Positions 1-9,863 of a stretch of 64,000 nucleotides of DNA are shown piece by piece. A model generated the notes under the pieces. That model made no database searches. It saw nothing but the letters and a program-made list of their open reading frames with translations, and was not told where the DNA came from. Made by a program: the position numbers and the translations under genes. Each line of letters opens with the position of its first letter. Positions within the stretch are counted from its first letter, which is position 1. Origin of the DNA: Bradyrhizobium nivariense (GTDB lineage: Bacteria; Pseudomonadota; Alphaproteobacteria; Rhizobiales; Xanthobacteraceae); contig NZ_JARVWW010000014.1 in NCBI RefSeq assembly GCF_029846715.1, positions 62,001-126,000 on the forward strand, written 5' to 3'.

Positions 1-881
1 GGCATGATGCCGAGCAGCTCATCCTGGTCGTAGCGGGGCAACTTGACTTGCGTAGCCACCCTGCCGGGCCGCTGCCATTCGAGTGCCGCCATGATCTCGC
101 GCGCGATGCGCAGGGCATCGCGGTCGTCTTCGGCGAGATAATCGCCGAGGCCGGAGACCTGGGTGTGCATCTCGGCGCCGCCAAGTTCCTCCTCGGTCGC
201 GATCTCGCCGGTCGCGGCCTTCAGCAGCGGCGGCCCCGCGAGGAAGGCGCGGGTGCGGCCGCGCACCATGACAATGTAATCGGAGAGACCGGTCTGATAG
301 GCGCCGCCGGCGGTCGACGAGCCATGGGTCACGGTGACGACCGGTAGCCCGGCCGCCGAGAGCCGCGCGAGATTGCGAAAGATGTTGCCGCCACGGACAA
401 AGTCTTCGACGCGGTAGCGCAGCAGATTGGCACCGGCGCTCTCGACGAGCTGGACGTAGGGCAGCTTGTTCTCCAACGCGAGCTCCTGCACCCGCAGCGT
501 CTTGTCGAGGCCGTAGGGCTGGAGCGCGCCGGCATCGATACCGGAATCGTTGGCGCTGACCATGCAGCGGATGCCCGAGACGAAGCCGATGCCGGCGATG
601 ACGCCGCCGCCGGTCACGCTTTTGTCCGGATCCGGCACGTCGAACATGTAGCCGGCGAGCGTCGACAGCTCGATGAAGGGCGCGCCGGGATCGAGCACCA
701 GCGCGACGCGCTCGCGGGGCAGCAGCTGGCCGCGCTTGTGGAAGCGATCCTTCGCGGCCGCTGACGCCGCGCGCGTGCGCTCTTCCAGCGCGCGCATGCG
801 GTCGATCAGGCCGAGCATGCCGTCGCGGTTGGCATGATAGGTGGCGCTGCCGGGGGAGATGGTGTTTTCGAGAATGGACAT
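1..881 (-). CDS. Acyl-CoA carboxylase beta (carboxyltransferase) subunit, 3' end cut by window edge
   Basis: About 293 N-terminal residues are present; the C-terminal half lies outside the window. The start MSILENTISPG is at 881. The visible part is the first crotonase-fold carboxyltransferase domain, with LLPRERVALVLDPG, the Gly-rich VTGGGVIAGIG stretch and the oxyanion-type loop STAGGAYQTGL. Enzymes of this family move a carboxyl group from carboxybiotin to an acyl-CoA such as propionyl-, methylcrotonyl- or geranyl-CoA. The N-terminus and the neighbouring acyl-CoA dehydrogenases recall the geranyl/methylcrotonyl type, but substrate cannot be fixed from a partial sequence. A biotin-carrying alpha subunit is not visible and could lie just left of the window. 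Confidence 0.85.
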   Translation of the reverse strand, partial: MSILENTISPGSATYHANRDGMLGLIDRMRALEERTRAASAAAKDRFHKRGQLLPRERVALVLDPGAPFIELSTLAGYMFDVPDPDKSVTGGGVIAGIGFVSGIRCMVSANDSGIDAGALQPYGLDKTLRVQELALENKLPYVQLVESAGANLLRYRVEDFVRGGNIFRNLARLSAAGLPVVTVTHGSSTAGGAYQTGLSDYIVMVRGRTRAFLAGPPLLKAATGEIATEEELGGAEMHTQVSGLGDYLAEDDRDALRIAREIMAALEWQRPGRVATQVKLPRYDQDELLGIM

Positions 882-914
882 CACTCTATCCTACTCGTCG
901 TTGCGAGCGACCCG

Positions 915-947
915 TCCGCCGAAGCTCGAAGAACGAAGGCGGAAGCG
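915..947. repeat. Dispersed palindrome, family A (copy 1)
   Basis: A GC-rich imperfect palindrome reading CCGCCGAAGCTCGAAGAACG then AAGGCGGAAG. The same core (CCGCC-GTAGCTCG-AGAGC-AAGGCGG) occurs at about 17434-17465 on the opposite strand and at 59151-59175, always between genes. It would form a hairpin in RNA. Probably a REP-like element; function unknown. Confidence 0.6.
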
Positions 948-974
948 ACGACGCAAAGACGGCTGGGGCAGTAC

Positions 975-1841
975 CTACCTGTTCGTCCCAAAAATCTTCC
1001 GCGCTTCCGCCGGGCTCGCGATCTCGCGGCCCGCACGGCGGGCGCAGGCGGCGATGGCCTCGATCAGCTGGCCGTTCGACGTCACCTTCTTGCCGTCGGC
1101 GAGATAGAAGGCATCTTCGAGACCGGTGCGCAGATGACCGCCGAGCTCGGCGCAGCGCTGATGCAGCGGCCAGATTTCTTCGCGGCCGATCGCGGTGACC
1201 TGAAAATGCGCCTCGGGACGCTTCAGCTTGATCAGGATCGGCAGCAGATCGGGATCCGACGGCATGCCGGAGGCGACGCCCATCACGAAGTTATACTCGA
1301 GCGGGCCCTTGTACATGCCGACCTGGCGATACATGCCGACGCAACGGACGATGCCGACGTCAAAACATTCGAATTCGGGGATGGTACCGACCGCGTTCAT
1401 GACATCGAGATAGTCCTTCACCTTCTCGACCGCGTTGTCGAACATCATCGGCGGCCAGGCCCAGCTGTTGTCGGACTTCACCTTCAAATAGTTCAGCGAG
1501 CCGGCATTGCAGGCGGCGATCTCAGGCCTGGTCTCGCGGATGCAATCCAGCGCACCGCTGTAGTTCGGCCCGGAGACGCCGGAGGTGTGGTTGATGATCA
1601 CGCCGGGGCAGGCTTCACGGATCGCCTGCTGGATTTCCTTGCTGACGTTCACGTCCCAGGACGGTAGATGCCCCTTGTCCGGCGCCTGCTGGCGCAGATG
1701 GATGTGCATGATGGACGCGCCGGCATCGAACGCAGCCTTGGCCTCGCGCGCCATCTGCTCGGGCGTCACAGGCACGTTGTGCTGTCTGGGGTCGGTGAGC
1801 ACGCCGTTCAGCGCGCAGGTGATGACGGCCTTGTCGCTCAT
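975..1841 (-). CDS. Beta-keto acid cleavage enzyme (BKACE, DUF849 family)
   Basis: A 288-residue protein from the start MSDKAVITCALNG; an upstream ATG at 1859 would add six residues. The family cleaves a beta-keto acid with acetyl-CoA, giving acetoacetate plus a new acyl-CoA; the type member is 3-keto-5-aminohexanoate cleavage enzyme. The metal-site motif MHIHLR puts histidines at residues 46 and 48, as the family zinc site requires, after the conserved TCALNG strand. The gene is 93 bp downstream of the carboxyltransferase gene on the same strand and could share its transcript. Natural substrate is unknown; BKACE members act on many keto acids (carnitine, lysine and others). Confidence 0.88.
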   Translation of the reverse strand: MSDKAVITCALNGVLTDPRQHNVPVTPEQMAREAKAAFDAGASIMHIHLRQQAPDKGHLPSWDVNVSKEIQQAIREACPGVIINHTSGVSGPNYSGALDCIRETRPEIAACNAGSLNYLKVKSDNSWAWPPMMFDNAVEKVKDYLDVMNAVGTIPEFECFDVGIVRCVGMYRQVGMYKGPLEYNFVMGVASGMPSDPDLLPILIKLKRPEAHFQVTAIGREEIWPLHQRCAELGGHLRTGLEDAFYLADGKKVTSNGQLIEAIAACARRAGREIASPAEARKIFGTNR

Positions 1842-1942
1842 GCCTTGAATGTCTCGCACGTTGATAATTCAACGTTTGCGATCATGTGATGGGCGGCATG
1901 CGGCTTCTTGCGCGGAGAAGCTGGAAGAAAGCGAGAAATCGG

Positions 1943-1974
1943 AGGGTGGGTTGGCCGAAGGCGTAACCCACCCT
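1943..1974. terminator. Perfect 10-bp inverted repeat downstream of the AraC gene
   Basis: AGGGTGGGTT and AACCCACCCT pair perfectly around a 12-nt loop, 11 bp after the AraC stop codon and about 100 bp before the BKACE start. There is no T-run, so it may be a dispersed REP-like element acting as a transcript 3' end instead of a classical intrinsic terminator. Confidence 0.45.
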
Positions 1975-1984
1975 ACGAGAGCAA

Positions 1985-2785
1985 TCAGCTCGCCTCCGCC
2001 AGCCTCACCGTCTCGCTGCTGCGATAAATCGCGAGATCCCGCGAGCCCACGAAGATCGCGCGCGGCTTCAAGCCGTAGAAGCGGCGGATCGAGTGGCTGA
2101 AATGGGTGGAATCGGGATAGCCGATGTCCTGTGCGAGATGAGCGAGATTGAGGTCCTGGTTGGCGAAGTGCAGCAAATGACGCGCGCGCTTCCAGGCGCG
2201 GAAGGAGCGGAACGAGATGCCGGTCTCTTCCTTGAACAGATGCAGGAAACGCGACGCGGAAAGTCCGGCGTCCGCCGCACAAGCGTCCGCTGTCACGGGC
2301 TCGCCTGTGAAGCGACCGATGCGGGCGACGGCGCGCATCACCCGCGGATCGAGTACGCGGCGCGGCAGCGCCACGCCAAAACACATCTCGTCGAATTCGG
2401 CGGTGGTGATGTCGCCATAGCGGCGCTGGCGCAGCAGCGCATAGGCGGCGAGGATCTTGCGGGCATAGACGGCCCGGTCGGGGCCGGTCAGCCGCTCCGC
2501 CAGAGCCTCGATCACGCCGTCCGGCATGCTTTCGGGCTCGAGGGTCACGCTGATCGCAGTGCGGTAGTCGCTGGCGATGGAGTGCCGCTGGTTCGGCAGC
2601 GTGACGAACAGCTCGCCGGTGGCGAGGACGTCGTCGATCGTCAGATGCAAATTGCCTTTCACCGCCACATAGACGTGACAGCAGCCGGGGGTCCGCTTGC
2701 GGGGGCGGCCGAGCAGACCGGCGTAAAACACCCGCTCCGGCGTGATCAGCATCAGATGGTCGGATTCGCGACCGTTATCTTCCAT
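1985..2785 (-). CDS. AraC-family transcriptional regulator
   Basis: A 266-residue protein. The N-terminal ~150 residues form a cupin-like sensing domain (GCCHVYVAVKGNLHLTIDD). The C-terminal ~100 residues carry the two helix-turn-helix motifs of the family: ADACAADAGLSASRFLHLFK and then LNLAHLAQDIGYPDSTHFSH. The best-conserved AraC feature, a Ser/Thr-rich second recognition helix followed by RRFYGLKP, is present. The gene sits among acyl-CoA catabolic genes on the same strand, so it may control them, but no operator can be named from sequence. Confidence 0.92.
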   Translation of the reverse strand: MEDNGRESDHLMLITPERVFYAGLLGRPRKRTPGCCHVYVAVKGNLHLTIDDVLATGELFVTLPNQRHSIASDYRTAISVTLEPESMPDGVIEALAERLTGPDRAVYARKILAAYALLRQRRYGDITTAEFDEMCFGVALPRRVLDPRVMRAVARIGRFTGEPVTADACAADAGLSASRFLHLFKEETGISFRSFRAWKRARHLLHFANQDLNLAHLAQDIGYPDSTHFSHSIRRFYGLKPRAIFVGSRDLAIYRSSETVRLAEAS

Positions 2786-2940
2786 GGGGATCCTCCTCGC
2801 GCGGCTCTTTGGCCGCTGCGGACGGAGGTCACCTTAGCGGAAATTTGGGCGCTGTCACGGCGGGATAGCGCTGTCATCGAGCGCAAAACGGCGGCAGTCC
2901 GGGAGGGGTGGTGGACGACTCGGAACTCTTCAACAACCGT

Positions 2941-2973
2941 CGTCCCGGCGAAGGCCGGGCGAAGGCCGGGACG
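2941..2973. terminator. Hairpin downstream of the GST gene
   Basis: CGTCCCGGC pairs with GCCGGGACG around a loop that contains a tandem GAAGGCCGGG. It begins 8 bp after the GST stop codon. The arms match the ends of the larger family B repeats at 34139, 57968 and 60181, so this may be a solo remnant of that element that also works as a terminator. Confidence 0.45.
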
Positions 2974-2980
2974 ACCAGTC

Positions 2981-3637
2981 TTACGCCCTTACCCGCGGCA
3001 CGATGTTCTGCTCGATTCCTGCTTTCTGCTCCGCAGCAACCGCGCGCTTGAAACCATCCCGCTGCTGCAAGCGCGCCCAATAGGCTGCGACATTTGGCCC
3101 AAAATCCTTGGCAAGCCCGATATTGTCGGCGAGGCGGAGCGCGTAGCCGATGACGATGTCGGCGGCAGTGAAGCGGCCGGCGCACAAGGTCTCGGCATTC
3201 GCGGTCGCTGCCTCAACGGCGCGCAGCCGGCCCAGAAACCATTTGGCATAGTCGCCGGCGACCTGCGGATTGCGGCGCTCCTCCGGCTCGAGCTGGCTGT
3301 ATCGGAGCACCAGCGTTTGCGGGAAGGTTAACGTGGCGTCAGAAAAATACATCCAGTTCAGGAAGGCGCCATAGGCCGGATCCTCAGTTCCCACCATCAA
3401 CGGCGTCGGCCCGTGCTTGACGCCGAGATAGTGGCAGATGCCGGAAGACTCGGTCATCCGTGCGTCACCGTCGATCATGAACGGAATGGTGCCAAGTGGA
3501 TTGATGCCGAGATAATCCTTGGCGAAGACCCGCGGCGGGAACGGCAGCATCTTCAATTCGTAACGAAGGCCCATCTCCTCCAGCATCCAGAGCGGACGGA
3601 ACGAGCGCGCGGCGTCGCAGTGATAGAGCGTGATCAT
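2981..3637 (-). CDS. Glutathione S-transferase family protein
   Basis: A 218-residue protein of normal GST length. The N-terminal thioredoxin-like domain (MITLYHCDAARSFRPLWMLE) is followed by the cis-proline and SNAIL-type segment NPLGTIPFMIDGDARMTESS, then an all-helical C-terminal domain ending with ADIVIGYALRLADNIGL, where the aspartate caps the conserved folding module. GSTs conjugate or isomerise electrophilic substrates with glutathione in the cytosol. The placement among acyl-CoA dehydrogenases suggests a role in the same catabolic cluster, but this is inference. The 62-bp gap to the upstream dehydrogenase gene holds a family E palindrome. Confidence 0.9.
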   Translation of the reverse strand: MITLYHCDAARSFRPLWMLEEMGLRYELKMLPFPPRVFAKDYLGINPLGTIPFMIDGDARMTESSGICHYLGVKHGPTPLMVGTEDPAYGAFLNWMYFSDATLTFPQTLVLRYSQLEPEERRNPQVAGDYAKWFLGRLRAVEAATANAETLCAGRFTAADIVIGYALRLADNIGLAKDFGPNVAAYWARLQQRDGFKRAVAAEQKAGIEQNIVPRVRA

Positions 3638-3655
3638 CAGGAATTTCCCCTACAG

Positions 3656-3699
3656 CCGGATCTGGAAAAGTGTGCAGCGGTTTTCCGAAGAGATCATGC

Positions 3700-3701
<2 letters not shown>
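3656..3701. repeat. Dispersed palindrome, family E (copy 1)
   Basis: CCGGATCTGGAAAAGTGTGC followed by AGCGGTTTTCCGAAGAGATCATGCTC forms an imperfect hairpin. It matches, in the opposite orientation, the element at 25296-25344 (GCGCATGATC...TCCGGAA). It runs into the stop codon of the acyl-CoA dehydrogenase ending at 3700. The type is a common rhizobial intergenic palindrome. Confidence 0.65.
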
Positions 3702-4860
<1,159 letters not shown>

Positions 4861-4875
4861 TTCTTCCTCTCGTCG

Positions 4876-6012
4876 TCACAACCCCATCTGCCGCGACGCC
4901 AGATCCTTCATGATCTCCTCGGTGCCGCCGCCGATGGCGTTGACCTTGACCTCGCGGTAGATGCGCTCGGCCTTGATGCCGCGCATGAAGCCTGCGCCGC
5001 CAAAAATCTGCACGGCTTCAGAGGCGCAGAACGCCATGGTCTGGGTCGCCTGGTTCTTCATCATGCAGATTTCGGCGACCAGGCTTTCGCCCTGCTCCAG
5101 CCGCCAGGCCAGCAGCTCCAGCATCGCTTGCGATGCCGCAACCTTCTGCGCCATGTCGACGATCTTGTGGCGGATCACCTGGTGCTGCGCGAGCGGCTTG
5201 CCAAAGGTCTTACGCTCCTTGGCGTAGGCAATCGCTTCGTCGAGGCAAACACGCGCGAAGGCGGTGCAGCCCGCCGCCATGCCCATGCGCTCGCTGTTGA
5301 AATTTCGCATGATGATCTTGAAGCCCTGGCCTTCCTCGCCGATCAGGTTTTCGGCCGGCACGCGGCATTCGTCGAAATGCAGCGTCGCGGTATCGGAAGC
5401 CCACCAACCCATCTTCTTCAGCTTCGTCCGCGACAGGCCGGGCGTATCTCCCTCGATCAGGAGCAGGCTGACGCCGCCGGCGCCCTCGCCGCCGGTCCGC
5501 ACTGCAACGGTCAGATAGTCGGCGCGCATACCCGAGGTGATGAAGGTCTTCTCGCCGCTCACGACGTAGTGATCGCCGTCGCGCCGCGCCTTGGTCCGGA
5601 GGCCCGCGACATCGGATCCGCCGCCCGGCTCGGTGATCGCGAGCGCGGAGATCTTCTCGCCGGCGAGCACCTGCGGCAGCACGCGTACCCGAACCTCGGG
5701 CCGCGCCGCCCGCGCGATCGGCGGCGAACCGATAGTATGGCTCATCAGGCTGGCGCTGACGCCACCGGCGCCGGCCCGCGCCAGCTCCTGGCTGGCCACG
5801 ATCTTCATGAACTGGTCGGCGGCGATCCCGCCATATTCCTCGGGGAATCCGAGCCCCAAGAGCCCGATTCCGGCCGCCTTGCGATAGAGCGCGCGGGGGA
5901 ATTCGCCGGCCTCGTCCCACTCATGGGCGAAGGGCGCAATCTCCTTGTCGACGAAGCGGCGCATCACCTCGCGAAAGGCGTCATGCTCGGCGGTATAGAA
6001 CGGACTCTTCAT
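4876..6012 (-). CDS. Acyl-CoA dehydrogenase (second copy)
   Basis: A 378-residue protein starting MKSPFYTAEHDAFREV at 6012, with GAGAG as ribosome binding site; the reading frame stays open further upstream but without family similarity. It has the FAD-site motif AITEPGGGSDVAGLRTKA, EKTFITSG, AKERKTFGK and FGGAGFMRGIKAERIYRE. As in its neighbour, glycine replaces the canonical C-terminal catalytic glutamate (IGGGTEEI) and a glutamate sits in LDEAIAYAKERKTFG. It is separated by 15 bp from the next dehydrogenase and is surely co-transcribed with it. The two are diverged, not recent duplicates, so they may act on successive intermediates. Confidence 0.92.
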   Translation of the reverse strand: MKSPFYTAEHDAFREVMRRFVDKEIAPFAHEWDEAGEFPRALYRKAAGIGLLGLGFPEEYGGIAADQFMKIVASQELARAGAGGVSASLMSHTIGSPPIARAARPEVRVRVLPQVLAGEKISALAITEPGGGSDVAGLRTKARRDGDHYVVSGEKTFITSGMRADYLTVAVRTGGEGAGGVSLLLIEGDTPGLSRTKLKKMGWWASDTATLHFDECRVPAENLIGEEGQGFKIIMRNFNSERMGMAAGCTAFARVCLDEAIAYAKERKTFGKPLAQHQVIRHKIVDMAQKVAASQAMLELLAWRLEQGESLVAEICMMKNQATQTMAFCASEAVQIFGGAGFMRGIKAERIYREVKVNAIGGGTEEIMKDLASRQMGL

Positions 6013-6279
6013 CGCACTCTCGCCTTGCTGGCGGATTCGTCTCGTCCACCATGGCCGGAACCTTGGCGGCTCACTTGCGCGGAGTGGCTGGCCGGGGCCA
6101 CCCCTCCGACCAGGACTTCCCTCTAGCAACTCAACGCAAGACGATTTTCGCCCCTCGCGCGCCAACTCCAGATCAAAAAAAGACGTGGCGCACGAACTCC
6201 GGCTGGCCCAAGGGCCATGCCGGGCATGGTGCATGGCAATAGGGACGCGGGCGGCATAAGACCGCCGAGGGAGGAATTT

Positions 6280-7829
6280 TTGGCCGTTCGTTACTATGAC
6301 TGGATCGCCCACCATGGCCGCCGCACACCTGGCAAGGTTGCGGTGATCGACCTCGCGAGCGAGCGCCGCTTCACCTATGCGCAGCTCGATGCGCGTATCT
6401 CGCGTCTCGCTTCGTTTCTGCGCGAGACGCTGAAGGTCTCGCGCGGCGACCGCGTCGCGGTGCTGGCGCTGAACACGACCGATACGCTGGAGGTGCAGTT
6501 TGCCTGCGGCCGGTTAGGTGCGATCTTCGTGCCGCTGAACACCCGCCTCACCGTTCCCGAGCTCCAGTTCATCACCGGCGATTGCGCGCCGAAGGTGATG
6601 ATCCACGACACCGATCTCGCCGAGACGGCGCTTGCCGTGGCGAAGCTCTGTGGCATTGCGACGAGCCTGCTGCTTGGTCCCGGCGGGACCTATGAGGCCG
6701 GCATCGCCGCCGCAAAGCCACTTGAGAAAATCGAAGAGGTCACGCTCGATGATGTCTCGACCATCATGTACACCTCGGGCACGACGGGTCATCCCAAGGG
6801 CGCGACCATCACCCATGGCATGACCTTCTGGAATTGCGTCAATCTCGGCGGCCCCGCCTGCATCGGGCCGTCTTCGGTGTTGCTCACCGTGCTGCCGCTG
6901 TTCCATACCGGCGGTCTCAATTGCTACACCAATCCGGTGCTTCATGCCGGCGGTGCCGTGATGATCATGCGCGCCTTCGATCCCGGCACGGCGCTCGGCC
7001 TGATCAACGATCCCGCGCACGGCATCAACGTGTTCTTCGGCGTGCCCGCGATCTACCAGTTCATGGCCCAGCATCCGACCTTCGCGACCACCGACCTCGG
7101 TCGGCTGATCGTCGGCGGTGTCGGCGGCGCACCAATGCCGGTGCCGCTGCTGAAAGTCTGGGAGGCACGCGGCGTTGCGCTCCAGCAAGGCTACGGCATG
7201 ACCGAGACCTCGCCTGCTGTGCTGGTGCTCGACCGCGAGGATGCGGCACGGAAAGCCGGCTCCGCCGGCAAGCCGGTGCTGCACACGGAAGTGCGGATCG
7301 TGCGGCCCGACGGCAGCGATGTCGAGATCGGCGAGCTCGGTGAGCTCTGGGTTCGCGGGCCTAACATCACACCCGGCTACTGGAACAGGCCGGAAGCGAA
7401 CAAGACGTCGTTCACCGACGGCTGGCTGCACACCGGCGACGCCACGCGCGTCGACGAGGAAGGTTTTTACTACATCGTCGACCGCTGGAAGGACATGTAC
7501 ATCTCCGGCGGCGAGAACGTCTATCCGGCCGAGGTCGAGAACGTCCTGCACCAACTCAACGCCATCGCGGAAGCCGCCGTGATCGGCATTCCCGATGCGC
7601 AATGGGGGGAAGTAGGCCTCGCCATCGTGCGGCCAAGCCCGGCCAGCGGCTGACCGAGGCCGATGTCTTCGCGCACTGCGCGGCGAATCTCGCGCGCTTC
7701 AAATGCCCGCGCCAGGTCTGCTTCGTCGATGCGTTACCCCGCAACGCCACCGGCAAGATCCACAAGCCGACCTTGCGCAAGGAATTCTCAGGCGCCTCGG
7801 AAGTCGACAAGAAAGCCGCCAACACCTGA
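6280..7829 (+). pseudogene. Acyl-CoA synthetase (AMP-forming), frameshifted near the 3' end
   Basis: The gene begins at TTG 6280, four bases after a strong GAGGGAGGA Shine-Dalgarno (6267-6275), with AVRYYDWIAHHGRR; an ATG at 6217 has no such site. The ANL-family adenylation core is intact: YTSGTTGHPKG (P-loop), GYGMTETSP, WLHTGD, and the hinge DRWKDMYISGGENVYP. After GLAIVRP the frame runs to a stop at 7653. The proper C-terminal continuation (KPGQRLTEADVF...PRNATGKIHKPTLRKEF, with the catalytic lysine) is in another frame up to 7829. One missing base near 7632-7636 explains this. It could be a true mutation, leaving an enzyme without its C-terminal lid, or a sequencing error. It is divergent from the dehydrogenase genes across a 267-bp gap. 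Confidence 0.8.
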
Positions 7830-7834
7830 TCGAA

Positions 7835-7863
7835 GCGCCCCTCTCGCGGGCGCTTTTCTTTTC
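7835..7863 (+). terminator. Intrinsic terminator after the acyl-CoA synthetase
   Basis: AGCGCCC and GGGCGCT pair around CTCTCGC and are followed by TTTTCTTTT. It begins five bases after the end of the synthetase reading frame and fits a classical rho-independent terminator. Confidence 0.75.
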
Positions 7864-7916
7864 CGACGTGCCTGCTCCAAACCGAGAAGGACCCCAAGGG
7901 AATTTAAGGAATTCTC

Positions 7917-8268
7917 ATGAACAAGAAACTCTCCCTGCTTGCCGCAGCAACTGCGTTGGCGCTACTCACAACCCAAACCGCATCTGCGCAACTTCTATGC
8001 CAACGACGATTTCGGCAAGGACTACCTCGCCGGCATCAAGGACGTGTTCGGTGACAAGGCATCGAAACTCATCGTGGCCGAAGAGAGCTACGAGACGTCG
8101 GAGCCTTCGATCGACGCCCATATCGTCAAGCTCAAGGGCACCGGCGCCGATGTCTTCGTCAACATCGCAACCCCGAAATTCGCGGCGCAGGCGATCAAGA
8201 AGATCGCTGAGCTGGAATGGAAGCCGATGCATCACGGGCGGCTAGTTCGACTGAAGGCGGCAGCCTGA
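7917..8268 (+). pseudogene. Remnant of a branched-chain amino acid-type ABC substrate-binding protein gene
   Basis: ATG 7917, preceded by AAGGAATT, opens a good signal peptide: MNKKLSLLAAATALALLTTQ then TASAQ. Directly after it the sequence jumps, in another frame, to the middle of a periplasmic-binding protein (YANDDFGKDYLAGIKDVFGD, then IDAHIVKLKGTGADVFVNIA). It then stops after ELEWKPMHHG at 8268. Intact members (LivK/HAAT family, Peripla_BP_6) are about 390-410 residues, so roughly 150 residues between the signal peptide and this segment and about 100 C-terminal residues are gone. The original protein probably served uptake for the catabolic cluster to its left. Not functional as a binding protein. 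Confidence 0.75.
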
Positions 8269-8275
8269 GAAAGCC

Positions 8276-8305
8276 GAATAGCGGCCGAAGGGCCGCTATT
8301 CTTTT
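8276..8305 (+). terminator. Intrinsic terminator after the binding-protein remnant
   Basis: GAATAGCGGCC and GGCCGCTATTC form a perfect 11-bp stem with a GAAG loop and a TTTT tail. It ends at the stop codon of the convergent glycosyltransferase-like gene, so it could serve the remnant's former transcript; on the other strand the A-run GAAAAGAATAG also allows some bidirectional use. Confidence 0.75.
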
Positions 8306-9843
8306 CAAGCGAGCGCGGAGGGCGTTCCCGCGCTTTCGACCGCGAGCACATCATGGCCGACGTCAATCGCCACGATCGACAGGCCGAGACGACGCGAATC
8401 ACCGACGCCCCTGAACACGGGGCATGCCCAGGCGAGCGTGACGATGCCTGACGGCGGCAGATCGAGGCTCAGCGTGTAGCCGTCACAGCCGGTCACGACC
8501 GCTTCGGGATCGACGGGCGCGCCCTCGACATAGAAGCGCGTGCCGATCGTATCCAGCGGCGCGCGAAGTGCGGGGCTTCGAATGCGAACAACGTTGCGGC
8601 CTGGCGTCCCCTTGATCCGCACGGCAGCCTGCGGCTCGCTCCAGCGGAATGTGTGACCCGCGGAGAACTCCTCGGCGTGGAATCCGACCGACGCGATCAC
8701 ATCGTCACCCAATGGCTGCGAGGCGAGCCCGGTGCCCTGCTGCCGCTGCCGATGGATGCAGTCGAGCCTTTGAATGCGGATCAGGGACGCGATATAGCGC
8801 TTCATCCACCGCGCGCTGGCTTCGCTTGATCCTACCACGGTCATCGCGATCAGGACCGCGCGCGTGTGCCCAGCAACGAGACGCGCCACGATGCGCGCGC
8901 AAAGATCGCCGAACAGTGCCGGCCCGATCCAGCGCAATAAGACACGCAGCTTCTCGTCGGTTCGTTTCCAACCCTGTCCCGCGAGGCCATAGCGCACCAG
9001 TGCGTTCATCGCATGGCGCGCAAGCGATGCATCGAACTGGTCTCGCTCGCTCCATTCGGCCGGAATTTCGAACAGCTCGCTACCGGGATCCCTGCGCGCC
9101 TCGCTGAGATAACGGATCTCGCCTTGCACGAAGTCCAGCGTAAACGCCTTAAGTTCGTCCAGCCTGCCGACGTAATGGTGATGGACACGAGCCTCGTCGA
9201 GATAGCCGATGACCTCACCGGCGGCATAATAGCGGGCGGCGAGCGCCCATTCGGCAAAATGGCCCAGATCCGTGCGCAGGCCGCCGCATTGCTCGTAGGA
9301 AGTACGTCGTGTCACGAAGCACTGGTCAAGCACTTTGAGCCAGGGATGCTGCTTCATGCCGAATTCGATGTCGGATTGATACATCGCCGCTTCGGCTTCC
9401 GACAATGCATTATGGCAGCTTGGAATCGAGCGACAAGAAAAGCCCGACCAATCGGGATGATCCGCGATGGCGCGCATGCAGAGCTCGAGCACGTCAGGCT
9501 CGGGACGGCAGTGCGACTCCGTGAAGAGCAGATAGCTGCCGCGGGCCATCGCCGCACCGAGCGCGCTCAACTCGATGTCATGACTGGATTCGCTGTATTC
9601 GACACGCGCCTCGCCGCCGACGAGCGCCTCGATATCCGCCCGGAGCACGGCGTCCGGCGGCATGACGAGGATGATCTCATAGAGCGATGTTTCTATGGTC
9701 TGCGATTTCCAGCCGAGCCAGGATTGACGCCATTGCCCGCGGTGATCGTCGAGCGGGATGATGACGGAGAACAGCGGAGATTCGGCGCCGTATGGTGCGG
9801 GCACGTCCTGCATGCCCTCTTTCATAGACGCTTGCGATGCCAT
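8305..9843 (-). CDS. Glycosyltransferase family 2-like protein
   Basis: A 512-residue protein. The N-terminal ~250 residues have the GT-A order: FSVIIPLDDHRGQWRQSWLG, LYEIILVMPPDA, then a SHCRPEPDVLEL segment at the place of the DXD metal site, and a later TRRTSYEQCGGLRTDLGHFAEW acceptor-side segment typical of GT2 enzymes. The metal motif is less clear than in classical members. Residues ~280-380 are helical and Arg-rich, and the last ~100 residues (VRIKGTPGRNVVRIRSPALR) look like a beta-rich extra domain that I do not recognise. It likely transfers a sugar to a surface polymer. No other polysaccharide genes are adjacent. Confidence 0.7.
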   Translation of the reverse strand: MASQASMKEGMQDVPAPYGAESPLFSVIIPLDDHRGQWRQSWLGWKSQTIETSLYEIILVMPPDAVLRADIEALVGGEARVEYSESSHDIELSALGAAMARGSYLLFTESHCRPEPDVLELCMRAIADHPDWSGFSCRSIPSCHNALSEAEAAMYQSDIEFGMKQHPWLKVLDQCFVTRRTSYEQCGGLRTDLGHFAEWALAARYYAAGEVIGYLDEARVHHHYVGRLDELKAFTLDFVQGEIRYLSEARRDPGSELFEIPAEWSERDQFDASLARHAMNALVRYGLAGQGWKRTDEKLRVLLRWIGPALFGDLCARIVARLVAGHTRAVLIAMTVVGSSEASARWMKRYIASLIRIQRLDCIHRQRQQGTGLASQPLGDDVIASVGFHAEEFSAGHTFRWSEPQAAVRIKGTPGRNVVRIRSPALRAPLDTIGTRFYVEGAPVDPEAVVTGCDGYTLSLDLPPSGIVTLAWACPVFRGVGDSRRLGLSIVAIDVGHDVLAVESAGTPSALA

Positions 9844-9863
9844 TCCGGACTATTTCCCGCGGA

